Positions 19,460 through 28,246 of a stretch of 40,162 bases of DNA are shown here, piece after piece. Origin of the DNA: Helicobacter baculiformis (GTDB lineage: Bacteria > Campylobacterota > Campylobacteria > Campylobacterales > Helicobacteraceae); assembly GCF_900197685.1 (NCBI RefSeq), contig NZ_FZMF01000067.1, positions 1-40,162 of the forward strand, read 5' to 3'. The translations under genes and the position numbers were made by a program. Under the pieces are notes generated by a model. The model was not told the origin of the DNA. It did not search any database and was given only the letters and a program-made list of their open reading frames with translations. Each line of letters begins with the position of its first letter. Within the stretch, counting starts at the first letter, position 1.

Positions 19460-21538
19460 ATGGCACGCAAAACTCCTTTAGAAAAAATTAGAAATATTGG
19501 AATCGCTGCACACATCGATGCGGGTAAAACCACAACTTCCGAACGGATTTTATTTTATACCGGGGTTAGCCATAAGATTGGTGAAGTGCATGATGGCGCG
19601 GCGACGATGGATTGGATGGAACAGGAAAAAGAACGCGGAATCACTATCACTTCGGCGGCGACGACTTGTTTTTGGCAGGATCATCAAATTAACTTGATCG
19701 ACACTCCCGGGCATGTGGACTTCACTATTGAAGTGGAACGATCCATGCGTGTTTTGGATGGCGCGGTTGCAGTTTTTTGCTCTGTGGGCGGAGTGCAACC
19801 CCAAAGTGAGACCGTATGGCGACAGGCAAACAAATACGGCGTGCCTCGTATCGTGTTTGTCAACAAAATGGATCGCATCGGCGCGAATTTTTACAGCGTA
19901 GAAAGCCAAATTAAAGAACGCTTGAAAGCTAATCCTATCCCCATTAATATTCCCATTGGTGCAGAAGATACTTTTCAAGGCGTAATTGACCTGGTGGCGA
20001 TGAAAGCGATCATTTGGAATAATGAGGCGATGGGGGCTAAATATGATGTGGAAGAGATCCCCTCTGACTTGCAAGCCAAAGCACAAGAGTACCGCGATAA
20101 ATTATTAGAGGCGGTTGCTGAGCAAGACGAATCTTTGATGGAAAAGTATTTAGGTGGAGAGACCTTGAGCGTAGAGGAGATCAAGCGCGGGATTAAAATC
20201 GGTTGCTTGAATATGGCGCTCATTCCTATGCTCTGTGGTTCGTCATTTAAAAATAAGGGTGTGCAGACTTTATTGGATGCGGTTATTGACTACTTGCCTG
20301 CACCCACTGAAGTGGCAGATATCAAGGGTGTAGACCCCAAGAGTGACGAAGAGATTAAGGTGCAATCCAGTGATGAAGGCGATTTTGCTGGACTGGCTTT
20401 TAAAATTATGACAGACCCTTTTGTGGGACAGCTCACCTTTGTACGGGTTTATCGTGGCAAACTTGAATCTGGTAGCTATATCTATAACTCGACTAAGGAT
20501 AAAAAAGAGCGCGTAGGACGCTTGTTAAAAATGCACTCCAACAAGCGCGAAGACATTAAAGAGGTTTATGCGGGTGAGATTTGCGCCTTTGTAGGACTCA
20601 AAGATACTCTGACTGGCGATACACTCTGTCATGAGAAAAGCCCTGTCGTGCTAGAACGTATGGAGTTTCCAGAACCTGTTATTCATATTGCTGTAGAGCC
20701 TAAAACCAAAGCCGATCAGGAAAAAATGGGTGTGGCTTTGGGTAAGCTTGCTGAGGAAGATCCCAGTTTTAGAGTGATGACCCAAGAGGAGACTGGGCAG
20801 ACTCTGATTGGAGGCATGGGCGAATTACATCTAGAAATCATAGTTGATCGCCTTAAGAGAGAGTTTAAAGTCGAAGCAGAGGTTGGTCAACCCCAAGTTG
20901 CCTTTAGAGAAACCATTCGAAGCGAGGTACAAAAGGAACATAAATACGCCAAACAATCCGGTGGACGAGGGCAGTATGGGCATGTTTTTATCAAGTTGGA
21001 GCCTAAAGAACCCGGAAGTGGTTACGAATTTGTGAATCAGATCAGCGGTGGTGTGATTCCTAAAGAATATATTCCCGCTGTCGATAAAGGCATTCAAGAG
21101 GCGATGCAAAGCGGGGTTTTGGCAGGTTATCCTGTTGTAGATTTTAAAGTAACACTTTATGATGGAAGCTATCATGAAGTGGATTCTTCAGAAATGGCAT
21201 TCAAAATTGCCGGCTCGATGGCTTTTAAGGAAGCCTGTAGAATAGCTAACCCAGTGCTTTTAGAACCGATGATGAAGGTCGAAGTAGAAGTGCCCGAAGA
21301 ATATATGGGCGATGTAATTGGAGATTTGAATCGGCGCAGGGGACAAATCAATGCGATGGAAGATCGCTTGGGACTTAAAATCGTGAATGCTTTTGTACCG
21401 TTGGTGGAGATGTTTGGCTATTCTACGGATTTGCGTTCAGCTACGCAGGGGAGGGGCACTTATTCAATGGAGTTTGATCACTATGGTGAAGTGCCTGCCA
21501 ATATTGCTAAAGAAATCGTAGAAAAGCGCAAAGGCTAA
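19460..21538 (+). CDS. fusA: Elongation factor G
   Basis: This 692-residue translational GTPase moves tRNAs and mRNA after peptide bond formation. It has the P-loop [22 protein letters not shown] (switch region), DTPGHVDF (G3) and NKMD (G4), then the domain IV segment [13 protein letters not shown]. Full family length. It is the last gene of the rpsL operon, 9 bp after rpsG; no tuf gene follows. I see no clear terminator hairpin after the stop. Confidence 0.98.
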   Translation: MARKTPLEKIRNIGIAAHIDAGKTTTSERILFYTGVSHKIGEVHDGAATMDWMEQEKERGITITSAATTCFWQDHQINLIDTPGHVDFTIEVERSMRVLDGAVAVFCSVGGVQPQSETVWRQANKYGVPRIVFVNKMDRIGANFYSVESQIKERLKANPIPINIPIGAEDTFQGVIDLVAMKAIIWNNEAMGAKYDVEEIPSDLQAKAQEYRDKLLEAVAEQDESLMEKYLGGETLSVEEIKRGIKIGCLNMALIPMLCGSSFKNKGVQTLLDAVIDYLPAPTEVADIKGVDPKSDEEIKVQSSDEGDFAGLAFKIMTDPFVGQLTFVRVYRGKLESGSYIYNSTKDKKERVGRLLKMHSNKREDIKEVYAGEICAFVGLKDTLTGDTLCHEKSPVVLERMEFPEPVIHIAVEPKTKADQEKMGVALGKLAEEDPSFRVMTQEETGQTLIGGMGELHLEIIVDRLKREFKVEAEVGQPQVAFRETIRSEVQKEHKYAKQSGGRGQYGHVFIKLEPKEPGSGYEFVNQISGGVIPKEYIPAVDKGIQEAMQSGVLAGYPVVDFKVTLYDGSYHEVDSSEMAFKIAGSMAFKEACRIANPVLLEPMMKVEVEVPEEYMGDVIGDLNRRRGQINAMEDRLGLKIVNAFVPLVEMFGYSTDLRSATQGRGTYSMEFDHYGEVPANIAKEIVEKRKG

Positions 21539-21865
21539 TTACAAATTGCTAACTTATACTAGCTGATCCCTAGCTTTGAGTGTGCAGACAGGGATGCCCT
21601 TTCTGTGCGCCCGTATAGACCTTTAAGACTTGCCATGCGCGCCGTAGGTTCCCCTGAGCTTTAGCTATGGAGCGTGTTAATCGAACACCCATTCGCGTGC
21701 TTTTTGCTAAGATGGCTATTACCACGCCCTACTAAGATAACTTTAGTGCCTGCTAGATGGCAAACTCTATATATTTGGCAATGAGGATAGCTTTAGAAAT
21801 TATAAAGGGGCTCAAAGATATAACTCCTAGCGTTGTCATCATACAGAACTTGAAAAAGTAGAGGA
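21539..21865. other. Gap between fusA and the restriction gene
   Basis: No convincing gene. On the minus strand one frame stays open for about 52 codons (roughly 21580-21735), reading AILAKSTRMGVRLTRSIAK in part, but a stop lies just ahead of it and no start is evident. It might be the end of a lost gene. Otherwise I see no repeats or att-like sites that would mark the boundary of the neighbouring accessory genes. Confidence 0.3.
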
Positions 21866-22834
21866 ATGGATAAGTATCAAGTCGTCATAGAGAGAAATTC
21901 CTTTTATTTTTCGAACACAAAGTTTGAGGAAGAATGCGAGGCGAGCACCATAAATTGCCTCAAAACTTTACTGCTGAACCTGCAAAATACAATCCGCAAT
22001 AGAGGTTGTCAAGAAGAAGTTTTTGTAGAGTTTATGAGGTGTCATGAGTTTGGCTTGGAGGCTCTGCTTGTGCTCAATGCGCTAGCCTATGAAAATCTTA
22101 AGCGCATCATCACGATAGCAAGGATTGTGAAAGATAGGGAATTATCTAGACTTTTATGTCTAGAGGGGTGGGGAAACAACAAGGATGAGAGAGATATTAG
22201 GGAATGGGGCGATGCCAAGATAAAGAATCTTATTAGGGATAATGGGGACTTTGCTCGCGGACTTGTTAATCTTTTTTTTAAGGGTTCCTCTAACCCGTTC
22301 TTGGCTAAAACTCTGCCTCTGTTTGAGCTAAGCAAGCTCAACTTGTTAAAAATGAGTTTTGAGCCCCATGCTATGCTGGATACTTTAATTCGCTACAGAC
22401 AGAAAGGGTCTTATAGCGGTTCTATGGGCAATAATCCTGAATCGGCGATTAGGGGTATTTTAGAGGACTGTAACATCTCTTTTGAAAGTGGAGATTTACC
22501 CCTTTTAAGCACGTATGAAGGACTTAAGAAGCGCACAATGGATTTTATAATCCCCAATAAAGAGAAACCACAACTTATTATAGAATCCTCATTTTTGAGC
22601 ACAACAAGCAGTGGACAAGGCGATAAAGCAAAAACGGAGCTAGCGATCTCTCAGCTTGTCAAAAAATACTATCCAAAAACCAAGTTTGTGGGCTTTATTG
22701 ATGGCATTGACTGGTATGTCAGAAAACAGGATTTAAAACGCATGGTAGAAGCTTACCAAGATGTTTTCACTTTTAGAGCTGATGAGTTAGAACGCTTCAG
22801 AGTGTTCATACAGAATAACTTAAAAAATGCCTGA
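21866..22834 (+). CDS. Type II restriction endonuclease, DpnII-like
   Basis: This 322-residue protein pairs with the methyltransferase that overlaps its end. The C-terminal half resembles the DpnII/MboI group: MDFIIPNKEKPQLIIESSFL, then KAKTELAISQLVKKY and FVGFIDGIDWYVRKQDLKRM, equivalent to the family's strands around the PD-(D/E)xK site. D226 and E240 are the likely acidic pair; E240 is followed by S-S where many relatives have x-K, so the catalytic lysine, if any, must come from elsewhere. The N-terminal half is helical and unrecognised. Members of this group often cut GATC, but the site cannot be read from the sequence. AAGTAGAGG precedes the ATG. Confidence 0.6.
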   Translation: MDKYQVVIERNSFYFSNTKFEEECEASTINCLKTLLLNLQNTIRNRGCQEEVFVEFMRCHEFGLEALLVLNALAYENLKRIITIARIVKDRELSRLLCLEGWGNNKDERDIREWGDAKIKNLIRDNGDFARGLVNLFFKGSSNPFLAKTLPLFELSKLNLLKMSFEPHAMLDTLIRYRQKGSYSGSMGNNPESAIRGILEDCNISFESGDLPLLSTYEGLKKRTMDFIIPNKEKPQLIIESSFLSTTSSGQGDKAKTELAISQLVKKYYPKTKFVGFIDGIDWYVRKQDLKRMVEAYQDVFTFRADELERFRVFIQNNLKNA

Positions 22835-23747
22835 TCTTCCTTTAAACCGAATCTTGCATGGAGATTGTTTGGAGCTGTTTAAACATGTCCCCGATAACAG
22901 CATCGATTGTATCTTTGCCGATCCTCCTTTTAACCTCAAGAAAAAATATAACTCTCACAAAGATAAGCTCGAATGCTCAGAGTATGTCCAATGGTGCGAA
23001 GTGTGGATAGATGCATGTTTGCGGGTGCTTAAGAGTAATGGTTGCCTTTTTTTGCACAATATTCCAAAATGGCTTACTTTTTATGCCTCTTTCCTCAATA
23101 CGCGAGCTGTATTTAGGCATTGGATCAGCTGGGATGCAATGAGTGCGCCTATGGGAAAAACCTTGCAACCCGCTCATTATGGTATTTTATTCTATTCTAA
23201 GGGAGATATAAGTGGGCGTTTTAAGGAAATCCGCTACCCGCATAAAAGGGATAGGAAAGGCGCGCTTTTAAAAGATTATGGGGGTAAAAAAGGAATGTTG
23301 CATCCCTTTGGTCCACTTTGTTCTGATGTATGGGCTGATATACATCGGATTCGCCATGCTAAAAAGAGAGATAAACACCCCTGTCAGTTGCCCCTGCATT
23401 TGCTAGAACGTATCCTTTTAATGAGTACAGAAGCTGGTGATGTGATTCTGGATCCCTTTTTAGGTACAGGCACTACAGCCATCGCTGCAAAGAGACTACA
23501 AAGGAATTTTATAGGCTTTGAAAAGGATGACGCGTATTGTCGCATAGCTCATGAAAAGGTGGATGCAGAAAAATTTATTTCCAAACTAGGAGATGTTTAT
23601 GTTAGTTTTTATCTCAATGAAGTGATCACTTTAAGAGAATGCGATTGGTTAGATTTAAAAAATTCTTTTAAAATCCCACAAGAAATTAAAGATATTGACA
23701 CACAAAAAATCAAACTGAAGACTGCAAAAGAGGTCAAGAGGTCATAA
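22827..23747 (+). CDS. Type II DNA adenine methyltransferase (beta class)
   Basis: This 306-residue methyltransferase is the partner of the upstream endonuclease, whose gene it overlaps by eight bases. The catalytic motif DPPF (32-35) comes first and the SAM-binding motif DPFLGTGTTAIAAKRL comes late, which defines the beta class; DPPF/Y usually means N6-adenine. GPLCSDVWADIHRI and KHPCQLPLHLLERI are further family features. It protects host DNA at the site cut by the endonuclease. Low GC and position beside fusA suggest an acquired cassette. Confidence 0.85.
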   Translation: MPDLPLNRILHGDCLELFKHVPDNSIDCIFADPPFNLKKKYNSHKDKLECSEYVQWCEVWIDACLRVLKSNGCLFLHNIPKWLTFYASFLNTRAVFRHWISWDAMSAPMGKTLQPAHYGILFYSKGDISGRFKEIRYPHKRDRKGALLKDYGGKKGMLHPFGPLCSDVWADIHRIRHAKKRDKHPCQLPLHLLERILLMSTEAGDVILDPFLGTGTTAIAAKRLQRNFIGFEKDDAYCRIAHEKVDAEKFISKLGDVYVSFYLNEVITLRECDWLDLKNSFKIPQEIKDIDTQKIKLKTAKEVKRS

Positions 23748-23927
23748 CAATGGCAAAAACACTCTACCAGATCGTCGCATAAAAAGGCACTCCAAAGCAA
23801 AAAACAGCTTTAAGCGCGTTAAGAGTAGGGCAGCTAGCATGTTTTAGGGATTGTTGCCGCACGCGAGATTTTTGCTTTTCATTTCAGATAGATCAAGGCT
23901 TAAGATTAAGCTCAAACTCCATGATCT

Positions 23928-24965
23928 CTAATGTTTATGTCCGGTGTTTATGGTCGTGGTATCAAGATGGGGCTTTGGGTCTGAAAGAGTTTGGATATGC
24001 AAAGACATTTCTTGGGAAATGGTGTCAGTATATGTGGCGGATGTGCTAGAGTGATTTGAGCTATAGGTACTAGTTTGATAGAGCGTATTTATCCCATGTG
24101 AAAAGCTAGTTTTGCTAAGACTGACTAATTGCACAATATCCTGAACTCCCCCTTGTGTATGGCATAGAGACTGGATAAAACGAGGTATACGCTGCACTAA
24201 AAAAACTTCTAAGAGTGTGCTCACAACGACAAGCAAATAAGTTTCATAAGCTTGTGGAGTACTGAGTGTAGGGATCAAAGTCTGCAACACACGAGCATTG
24301 TAACAAGCGAGCAATATGATTAGGGGTTGATAGAAACTCAAAGCAACGCACTTTTTCAGGTAGAGCCAAAGTATCGCCCTAGTATTGGCAAAGAAACCTA
24401 GTGGCAATACCAACACCCCTAAAGCCAACCAAAGATAAATTTCAATAGCGATCATTAAAGCTAGAGCTAACAATAAAATAAGCAATGCGCCCTGAGAAAG
24501 CAGAACAGCCATACCAAGAAAACTATGGATGTTTGAAGTAGAAGTATCCATAATTTGTAATAACAAGCCTAGAGTGTGGAAGGTCTGGTTAGTCAGGAAG
24601 GCAAAATCTAAATGTGTGCTATCTATACCAAAACTAGAATTTTGTAGGCTAGAGCGTACAATTGCCATCAAAACATCTGCGCCATAGAAAACGAGACTTT
24701 TAAGGGTAGCATAAAAGTCTTGCGGGTGTTTCCACGCATAATTAAAAAGTACAAAAAAGCCCGCAAAACCCGCTAGAGAGAATAAGGTGTTGGAGTAAAA
24801 TAAATCTCCCAAGCGTATGCGTTGATATGCCCATGCCATTAAAGCTAAGCTAACAACGATATTCAAGGGCAGTTTTAAGTTATCTAAAATTCTATCTCCC
24901 ATACCAGCCAAAAGTACTTGTGTGGGATCTATGAAAAAGTGCAAGAGAGTCTGGTAAAGCTCCAC
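23928..24965 (-). CDS. VirB6/TrbL-like type IV secretion membrane protein
   Basis: This 345-residue protein has five to seven membrane segments, a long periplasmic loop (about 90-145), and a polar Ser/Thr-rich tail (about 290-345). The pattern, including MAWAYQRIRLGD near residue 43 and the LALGVLVLPLGFFANTRAIL stretch, fits VirB6/TrbL, the inner-membrane channel of type IV secretion; H. pylori ComB6 of the DNA-uptake system has a similar size. No other VirB or Com gene is nearby. It begins with GTG, with AAGG 6 nt before it inside a 12-bp tandem repeat. It is either a dispersed competence gene or a leftover of a mobile element. Confidence 0.6.
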   Translation of the reverse strand: MELYQTLLHFFIDPTQVLLAGMGDRILDNLKLPLNIVVSLALMAWAYQRIRLGDLFYSNTLFSLAGFAGFFVLFNYAWKHPQDFYATLKSLVFYGADVLMAIVRSSLQNSSFGIDSTHLDFAFLTNQTFHTLGLLLQIMDTSTSNIHSFLGMAVLLSQGALLILLLALALMIAIEIYLWLALGVLVLPLGFFANTRAILWLYLKKCVALSFYQPLIILLACYNARVLQTLIPTLSTPQAYETYLLVVVSTLLEVFLVQRIPRFIQSLCHTQGGVQDIVQLVSLSKTSFSHGINTLYQTSTYSSNHSSTSATYTDTISQEMSLHIQTLSDPKPHLDTTTINTGHKH

Positions 24966-24969
24966 AGCT

Positions 24970-24993
24970 AACCTTGATACAAACCTTGATACA
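24970..24993. repeat. 12-bp tandem repeat over the VirB6-like ribosome site
   Basis: Two head-to-tail copies of AACCTTGATACA on the plus strand. On the minus strand, where the VirB6-like gene is read, each copy contains AAGG, so the ribosome-binding sequence is duplicated. Confidence 0.8.
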
Positions 24994-25107
24994 AAAGTGC
25001 GTGTATTCTAACAAACGGGGACTAAAGGGGGGCTGTGTAATCCTCTGAATAGGTGCGGGATTTCGATCAATTTGTACGACTTGAAACATCCAAGCTAATA
25101 TGTAATT

Positions 25108-25134
25108 TATTAATATATAATTCAGAAAATAATA
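25108..25134 (+). promoter_or_regulatory. Candidate NikR operator and promoter of the nik operon
   Basis: TATTAAT (25108-25114) and AATAATA (25128-25134) form an imperfect inverted repeat with a 13-base spacer, similar to the TATWATT-N11-AATWATA sites described for H. pylori NikR. A perfect TATAAT (25116-25121) lies between the arms, and TATAAC at 25136-25141 could be a second -10. Binding would block the promoter. The spacing differs from the consensus and the region is AT-rich, so chance is a real risk. Confidence 0.35.
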
Positions 25135-25168
25135 CTATAACGAGGCGAATCGTATTTGAAGGAAGTGG

Positions 25169-26704
25169 ATGATCGGGAAATTTTTTATGGCTTGTTTTTT
25201 GGTAGCACATGTTTTTGCTGCTACGCCCAAGGATACTATTGTCATTGGTGTTGAGAACGAGACTAAACGCATTAATCCTTTATTTGATGGTCCTCATGAC
25301 CCTGCGCTCTATTTTGTTTATAGCGGATTGACCCGATTCGCTCCCGACATGAAAGTTGAGCCAGATTTAGCTAAAAGTTGGGAAGTCAGTAAAGATGGAC
25401 TCAGTTGGACTTTTCATTTAAGAGACGATGTGCTTTGGCATGACGGGCAGAAATTCAGTGCAGCAGATGTGGAATTTACGATCAACCAAGCACTTAACGA
25501 TAAAATTAATACCCCGGCCCGGGCAGATTTTGAGGAGATTAAAAAAGTAGAGGTGGTGGATGCCCACACGATTAAGTTCACACTCAAGACTCCTTTCCCC
25601 CCCCTCTTGGATGTACTCAGTATGGGTATTCTGCCTAAGCATTTATTGCAAAATAAAGATATCAGTACCGATTCTTTCAACCAACACCCCATCGGTACAG
25701 GACCCTTTAAGCTTGTTCAATGGCAGAAGGGCGATCACATCAGTTTTGTAGCTAACCAACATTTTTACCGGGGCAAGCCAAAATCCCCCAAGGTGATCTT
25801 AAAAATCGTCCCCGATCATAGAGTGCGCACTTATGAGCTTAAGAATGGGTCGTTAGATGTGGCGTTAATTGAGCCTAATTTGGTAGGAAAACTTAAAGAT
25901 GATAAGAATGTCAAAGTCATGGACTTAAAAAGCGCAGACTATAGGGCGTTAATGTTCAATTTCCACAATCCAATCCTAAAGTCCTTGGCAGTGCGTCAGG
26001 CAATTGAATACGCTATTAACCGCAAGCTCATCGCTACTAAGGTGCTTTATGGTTATGGCTCTGTGGCAAACAACCCGATCCAAGCGAGTTGGGCAAACGA
26101 TCCTCATGCCAAAACCTATCCCTACGATCCTAAAAAAACTAGAGAAATCTTAGAAAAAGATGGCTGGAAGTTGCATAATAAGGTGTTTGTCAAGAATGGC
26201 AAACCATTAGAGTTTGACATTTATGCCCGTAGCCATGACCCAATTCGCGTAGCACTTGCTAATATTTTGCAAAGCGAGCTGAGCAAGGTAGGCATCAAAG
26301 CCCACGCTATTTCTAAGAATAGCGGAGCGTTTGAGATCACCAAAGTTGATTCTTTTATTATCGGCTGGGGGAGTCCCTTAGATCCGGACATGCAAACTTA
26401 TCGAGTATTTAGCTCTAAAATGGATGTCAGTACCAACAAAGCCGGGTGGAATTACAGCCACTATAGTAATCCTCAAGTTGATGAAGCTTTGCTCAAGGCA
26501 AGAACAGCGACCAGTTTAGTGGAAAGAAAAACATGGTATGCCAAATTCATTAATGCCCTGCACGATAATCCGCCCTTTGCCTTCCTTGTTTACTTGAATT
26601 ACCCGCTTGCCTATAGTAGCAAAATTCACGGAATCAAGCCCACTATTTTGGGACATCACGGGGCACGCTTTACGCACAATGTAGAAGAATGGATAAAAAA
26701 ATAA
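25169..26704 (+). CDS. nikZ: Nickel-type substrate-binding protein NikZ (copy 1)
   Basis: This 511-residue periplasmic binding protein belongs to the peptide/nickel (SBP_bac_5) family. A signal peptide ends after VFA (about residue 17). INPLFDGPHDPAL, LAKSWEVSKDG, WHDGQKFSAADV and PIGTGPFKLVQW are family landmarks. If cleaved after A17, H43 becomes H26 and H497 in ILGHHGARF becomes H480, which, as I recall, are positions of nickel-ligand histidines in Campylobacter jejuni NikZ. It should capture Ni, probably chelated, for the permease. GAAGGAAG precedes the ATG. It is the first of six tightly packed genes. A dipeptide-binding role is the alternative. Confidence 0.7.
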   Translation: MIGKFFMACFLVAHVFAATPKDTIVIGVENETKRINPLFDGPHDPALYFVYSGLTRFAPDMKVEPDLAKSWEVSKDGLSWTFHLRDDVLWHDGQKFSAADVEFTINQALNDKINTPARADFEEIKKVEVVDAHTIKFTLKTPFPPLLDVLSMGILPKHLLQNKDISTDSFNQHPIGTGPFKLVQWQKGDHISFVANQHFYRGKPKSPKVILKIVPDHRVRTYELKNGSLDVALIEPNLVGKLKDDKNVKVMDLKSADYRALMFNFHNPILKSLAVRQAIEYAINRKLIATKVLYGYGSVANNPIQASWANDPHAKTYPYDPKKTREILEKDGWKLHNKVFVKNGKPLEFDIYARSHDPIRVALANILQSELSKVGIKAHAISKNSGAFEITKVDSFIIGWGSPLDPDMQTYRVFSSKMDVSTNKAGWNYSHYSNPQVDEALLKARTATSLVERKTWYAKFINALHDNPPFAFLVYLNYPLAYSSKIHGIKPTILGHHGARFTHNVEEWIKK

Positions 26705-26713
26705 GGAGTTTCT

Positions 26714-28246
26714 ATGTTCAAATTGTTTCTAGCTGCTTTGCTAGCCACCCATGTTTTTGCTGCCACACCTAAGGATACCATCGTAATTGGTGTTGAAAAC
26801 GAAACCACGCGTATCAACCCTCTTTTTGATGAGGATCATGACAGCGCTTTAGACTTTGTCTTTAGTGGATTAACACGTTTTTCTCCGGACATGAAAGTTG
26901 AGCCAGATTTAGCTAAAAGTTGGAAAGTAAGTAAGGATGGCTTAATTTGGACATTTTATTTAAGGGAAAATGTTTTATGGCATGACGGGCAGAAATTTAG
27001 TGCTGAAGATGTGAAGTTTACCATTGAGCAGGCACTTAATGACAAGCTCAACGCCCCTGCGCGTGCCAGCTTTGAAGAAGTAAAGAGTGTGGAGGTACTC
27101 AATCCTTACACTCTGAAGATCACTTTGAAAACCCCTTTCCCACCACTCTTAGATGCACTCAGCATTGGTATGCTTCCTAAACATCTTTTAGAGGGTAAAG
27201 ATTTAAATACTGATGCGTTTAACCAAAAACCTATTGGCACGGGACCCTTTAAATTTGTTCAATGGCAGAAGGGTAGCTATATTCGTTTTGAAGCCAACCC
27301 CAACTTTTACCGCGGCAAACCCAAAGCAAGCAAAGTAATCTTAAAAATTGTACCCGATTACAATGTAAGAACTTATGAGATTAAGAATGGAAATTTAGAT
27401 GTCGCGCTCATCGAATCTAATTTAGTCAAAGGGCTTGAGCACGACAAACACATTAAGATCATGAACATGAGTAGCGCCGACTATAGGGCTTTGATGTTTA
27501 ATTTCCATAATGAGCTCTTAAAATCTTTGGCTGTGAGAAAAGCGATTAACTATGCCATCGATCGCAAGCTCATTGCTAGTAAGATTCTTCATGGTTATGG
27601 TTTTAGCGCGAATAACCCTATCCAAATGAGTTGGGCTAACGATAAGAATGCTCAAGTTTATACTTATGATTTAAAAAAAGCTAAAGAAATTCTAGCTAAA
27701 GATGGTTGGAAGCTTAAAAACAAAGTTCTATATAAGAATGGCAAGCCTCTAGAGTTTGATATCTACGCCTTCAACAATGACCCACTCCGCGTTACTTTGG
27801 CTAATGTTTTGCAAAGTGAATTAGCTAAGATTGGGATTAAGGCGCGTGCCATTGCTAAAAATAGCGGTGCTTTTGAAATCGATCAAGTAGATAGTTTTAT
27901 CATCGGCTGGGGAAGTCCACTTGATCCAGATGTGCAAACCTACCGCGTTTTTAGTTCCAAAATGGACGCGAGCACGAATGAAAATGGTTGGAACTATAAC
28001 CACTACAGCGATAAAAAAGTCGACGAAGCTCTGTTAAAAGCCCGCACCACAGATAAAGTTGCCCAAAGGAAATTGTGGTACAGTAAATTTATTAATGCTT
28101 TGCACGATGATCCCCCCTTTGCATTTTTGGTATATCTGCGCTATCCTTTAGCTTACAGCGATAAAATCCACGGAATCAAGCCCACTATTTTGGGACATCA
28201 CGGGGCGCGCTTTACGCACAATGTAGAAGAATGGAGTAAGAATTAG
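26714..28246 (+). CDS. nikZ: Nickel-type substrate-binding protein NikZ (copy 2)
   Basis: This 510-residue tandem duplicate follows copy 1 by nine bases and resembles it over its whole length, including a signal peptide ending VFA (residue 16) and identical stretches such as PTILGHHGARFTHNVEEW. It keeps the loop His (H42, mature 26) in NPLFDEDHDSAL and H496 (mature 480). Most differences are spread through the lobes, so both copies look functional and old. AAGGAG precedes the ATG. Two binding proteins serving one permease could widen substrate range or affinity. Confidence 0.7.
   Translation: MFKLFLAALLATHVFAATPKDTIVIGVENETTRINPLFDEDHDSALDFVFSGLTRFSPDMKVEPDLAKSWKVSKDGLIWTFYLRENVLWHDGQKFSAEDVKFTIEQALNDKLNAPARASFEEVKSVEVLNPYTLKITLKTPFPPLLDALSIGMLPKHLLEGKDLNTDAFNQKPIGTGPFKFVQWQKGSYIRFEANPNFYRGKPKASKVILKIVPDYNVRTYEIKNGNLDVALIESNLVKGLEHDKHIKIMNMSSADYRALMFNFHNELLKSLAVRKAINYAIDRKLIASKILHGYGFSANNPIQMSWANDKNAQVYTYDLKKAKEILAKDGWKLKNKVLYKNGKPLEFDIYAFNNDPLRVTLANVLQSELAKIGIKARAIAKNSGAFEIDQVDSFIIGWGSPLDPDVQTYRVFSSKMDASTNENGWNYNHYSDKKVDEALLKARTTDKVAQRKLWYSKFINALHDDPPFAFLVYLRYPLAYSDKIHGIKPTILGHHGARFTHNVEEWSKN

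Noticed and set aside
19550-20086. 178-codon frame antisense to fusA
   Set aside because: A shadow of the highly conserved fusA coding sequence with no recognisable motif.
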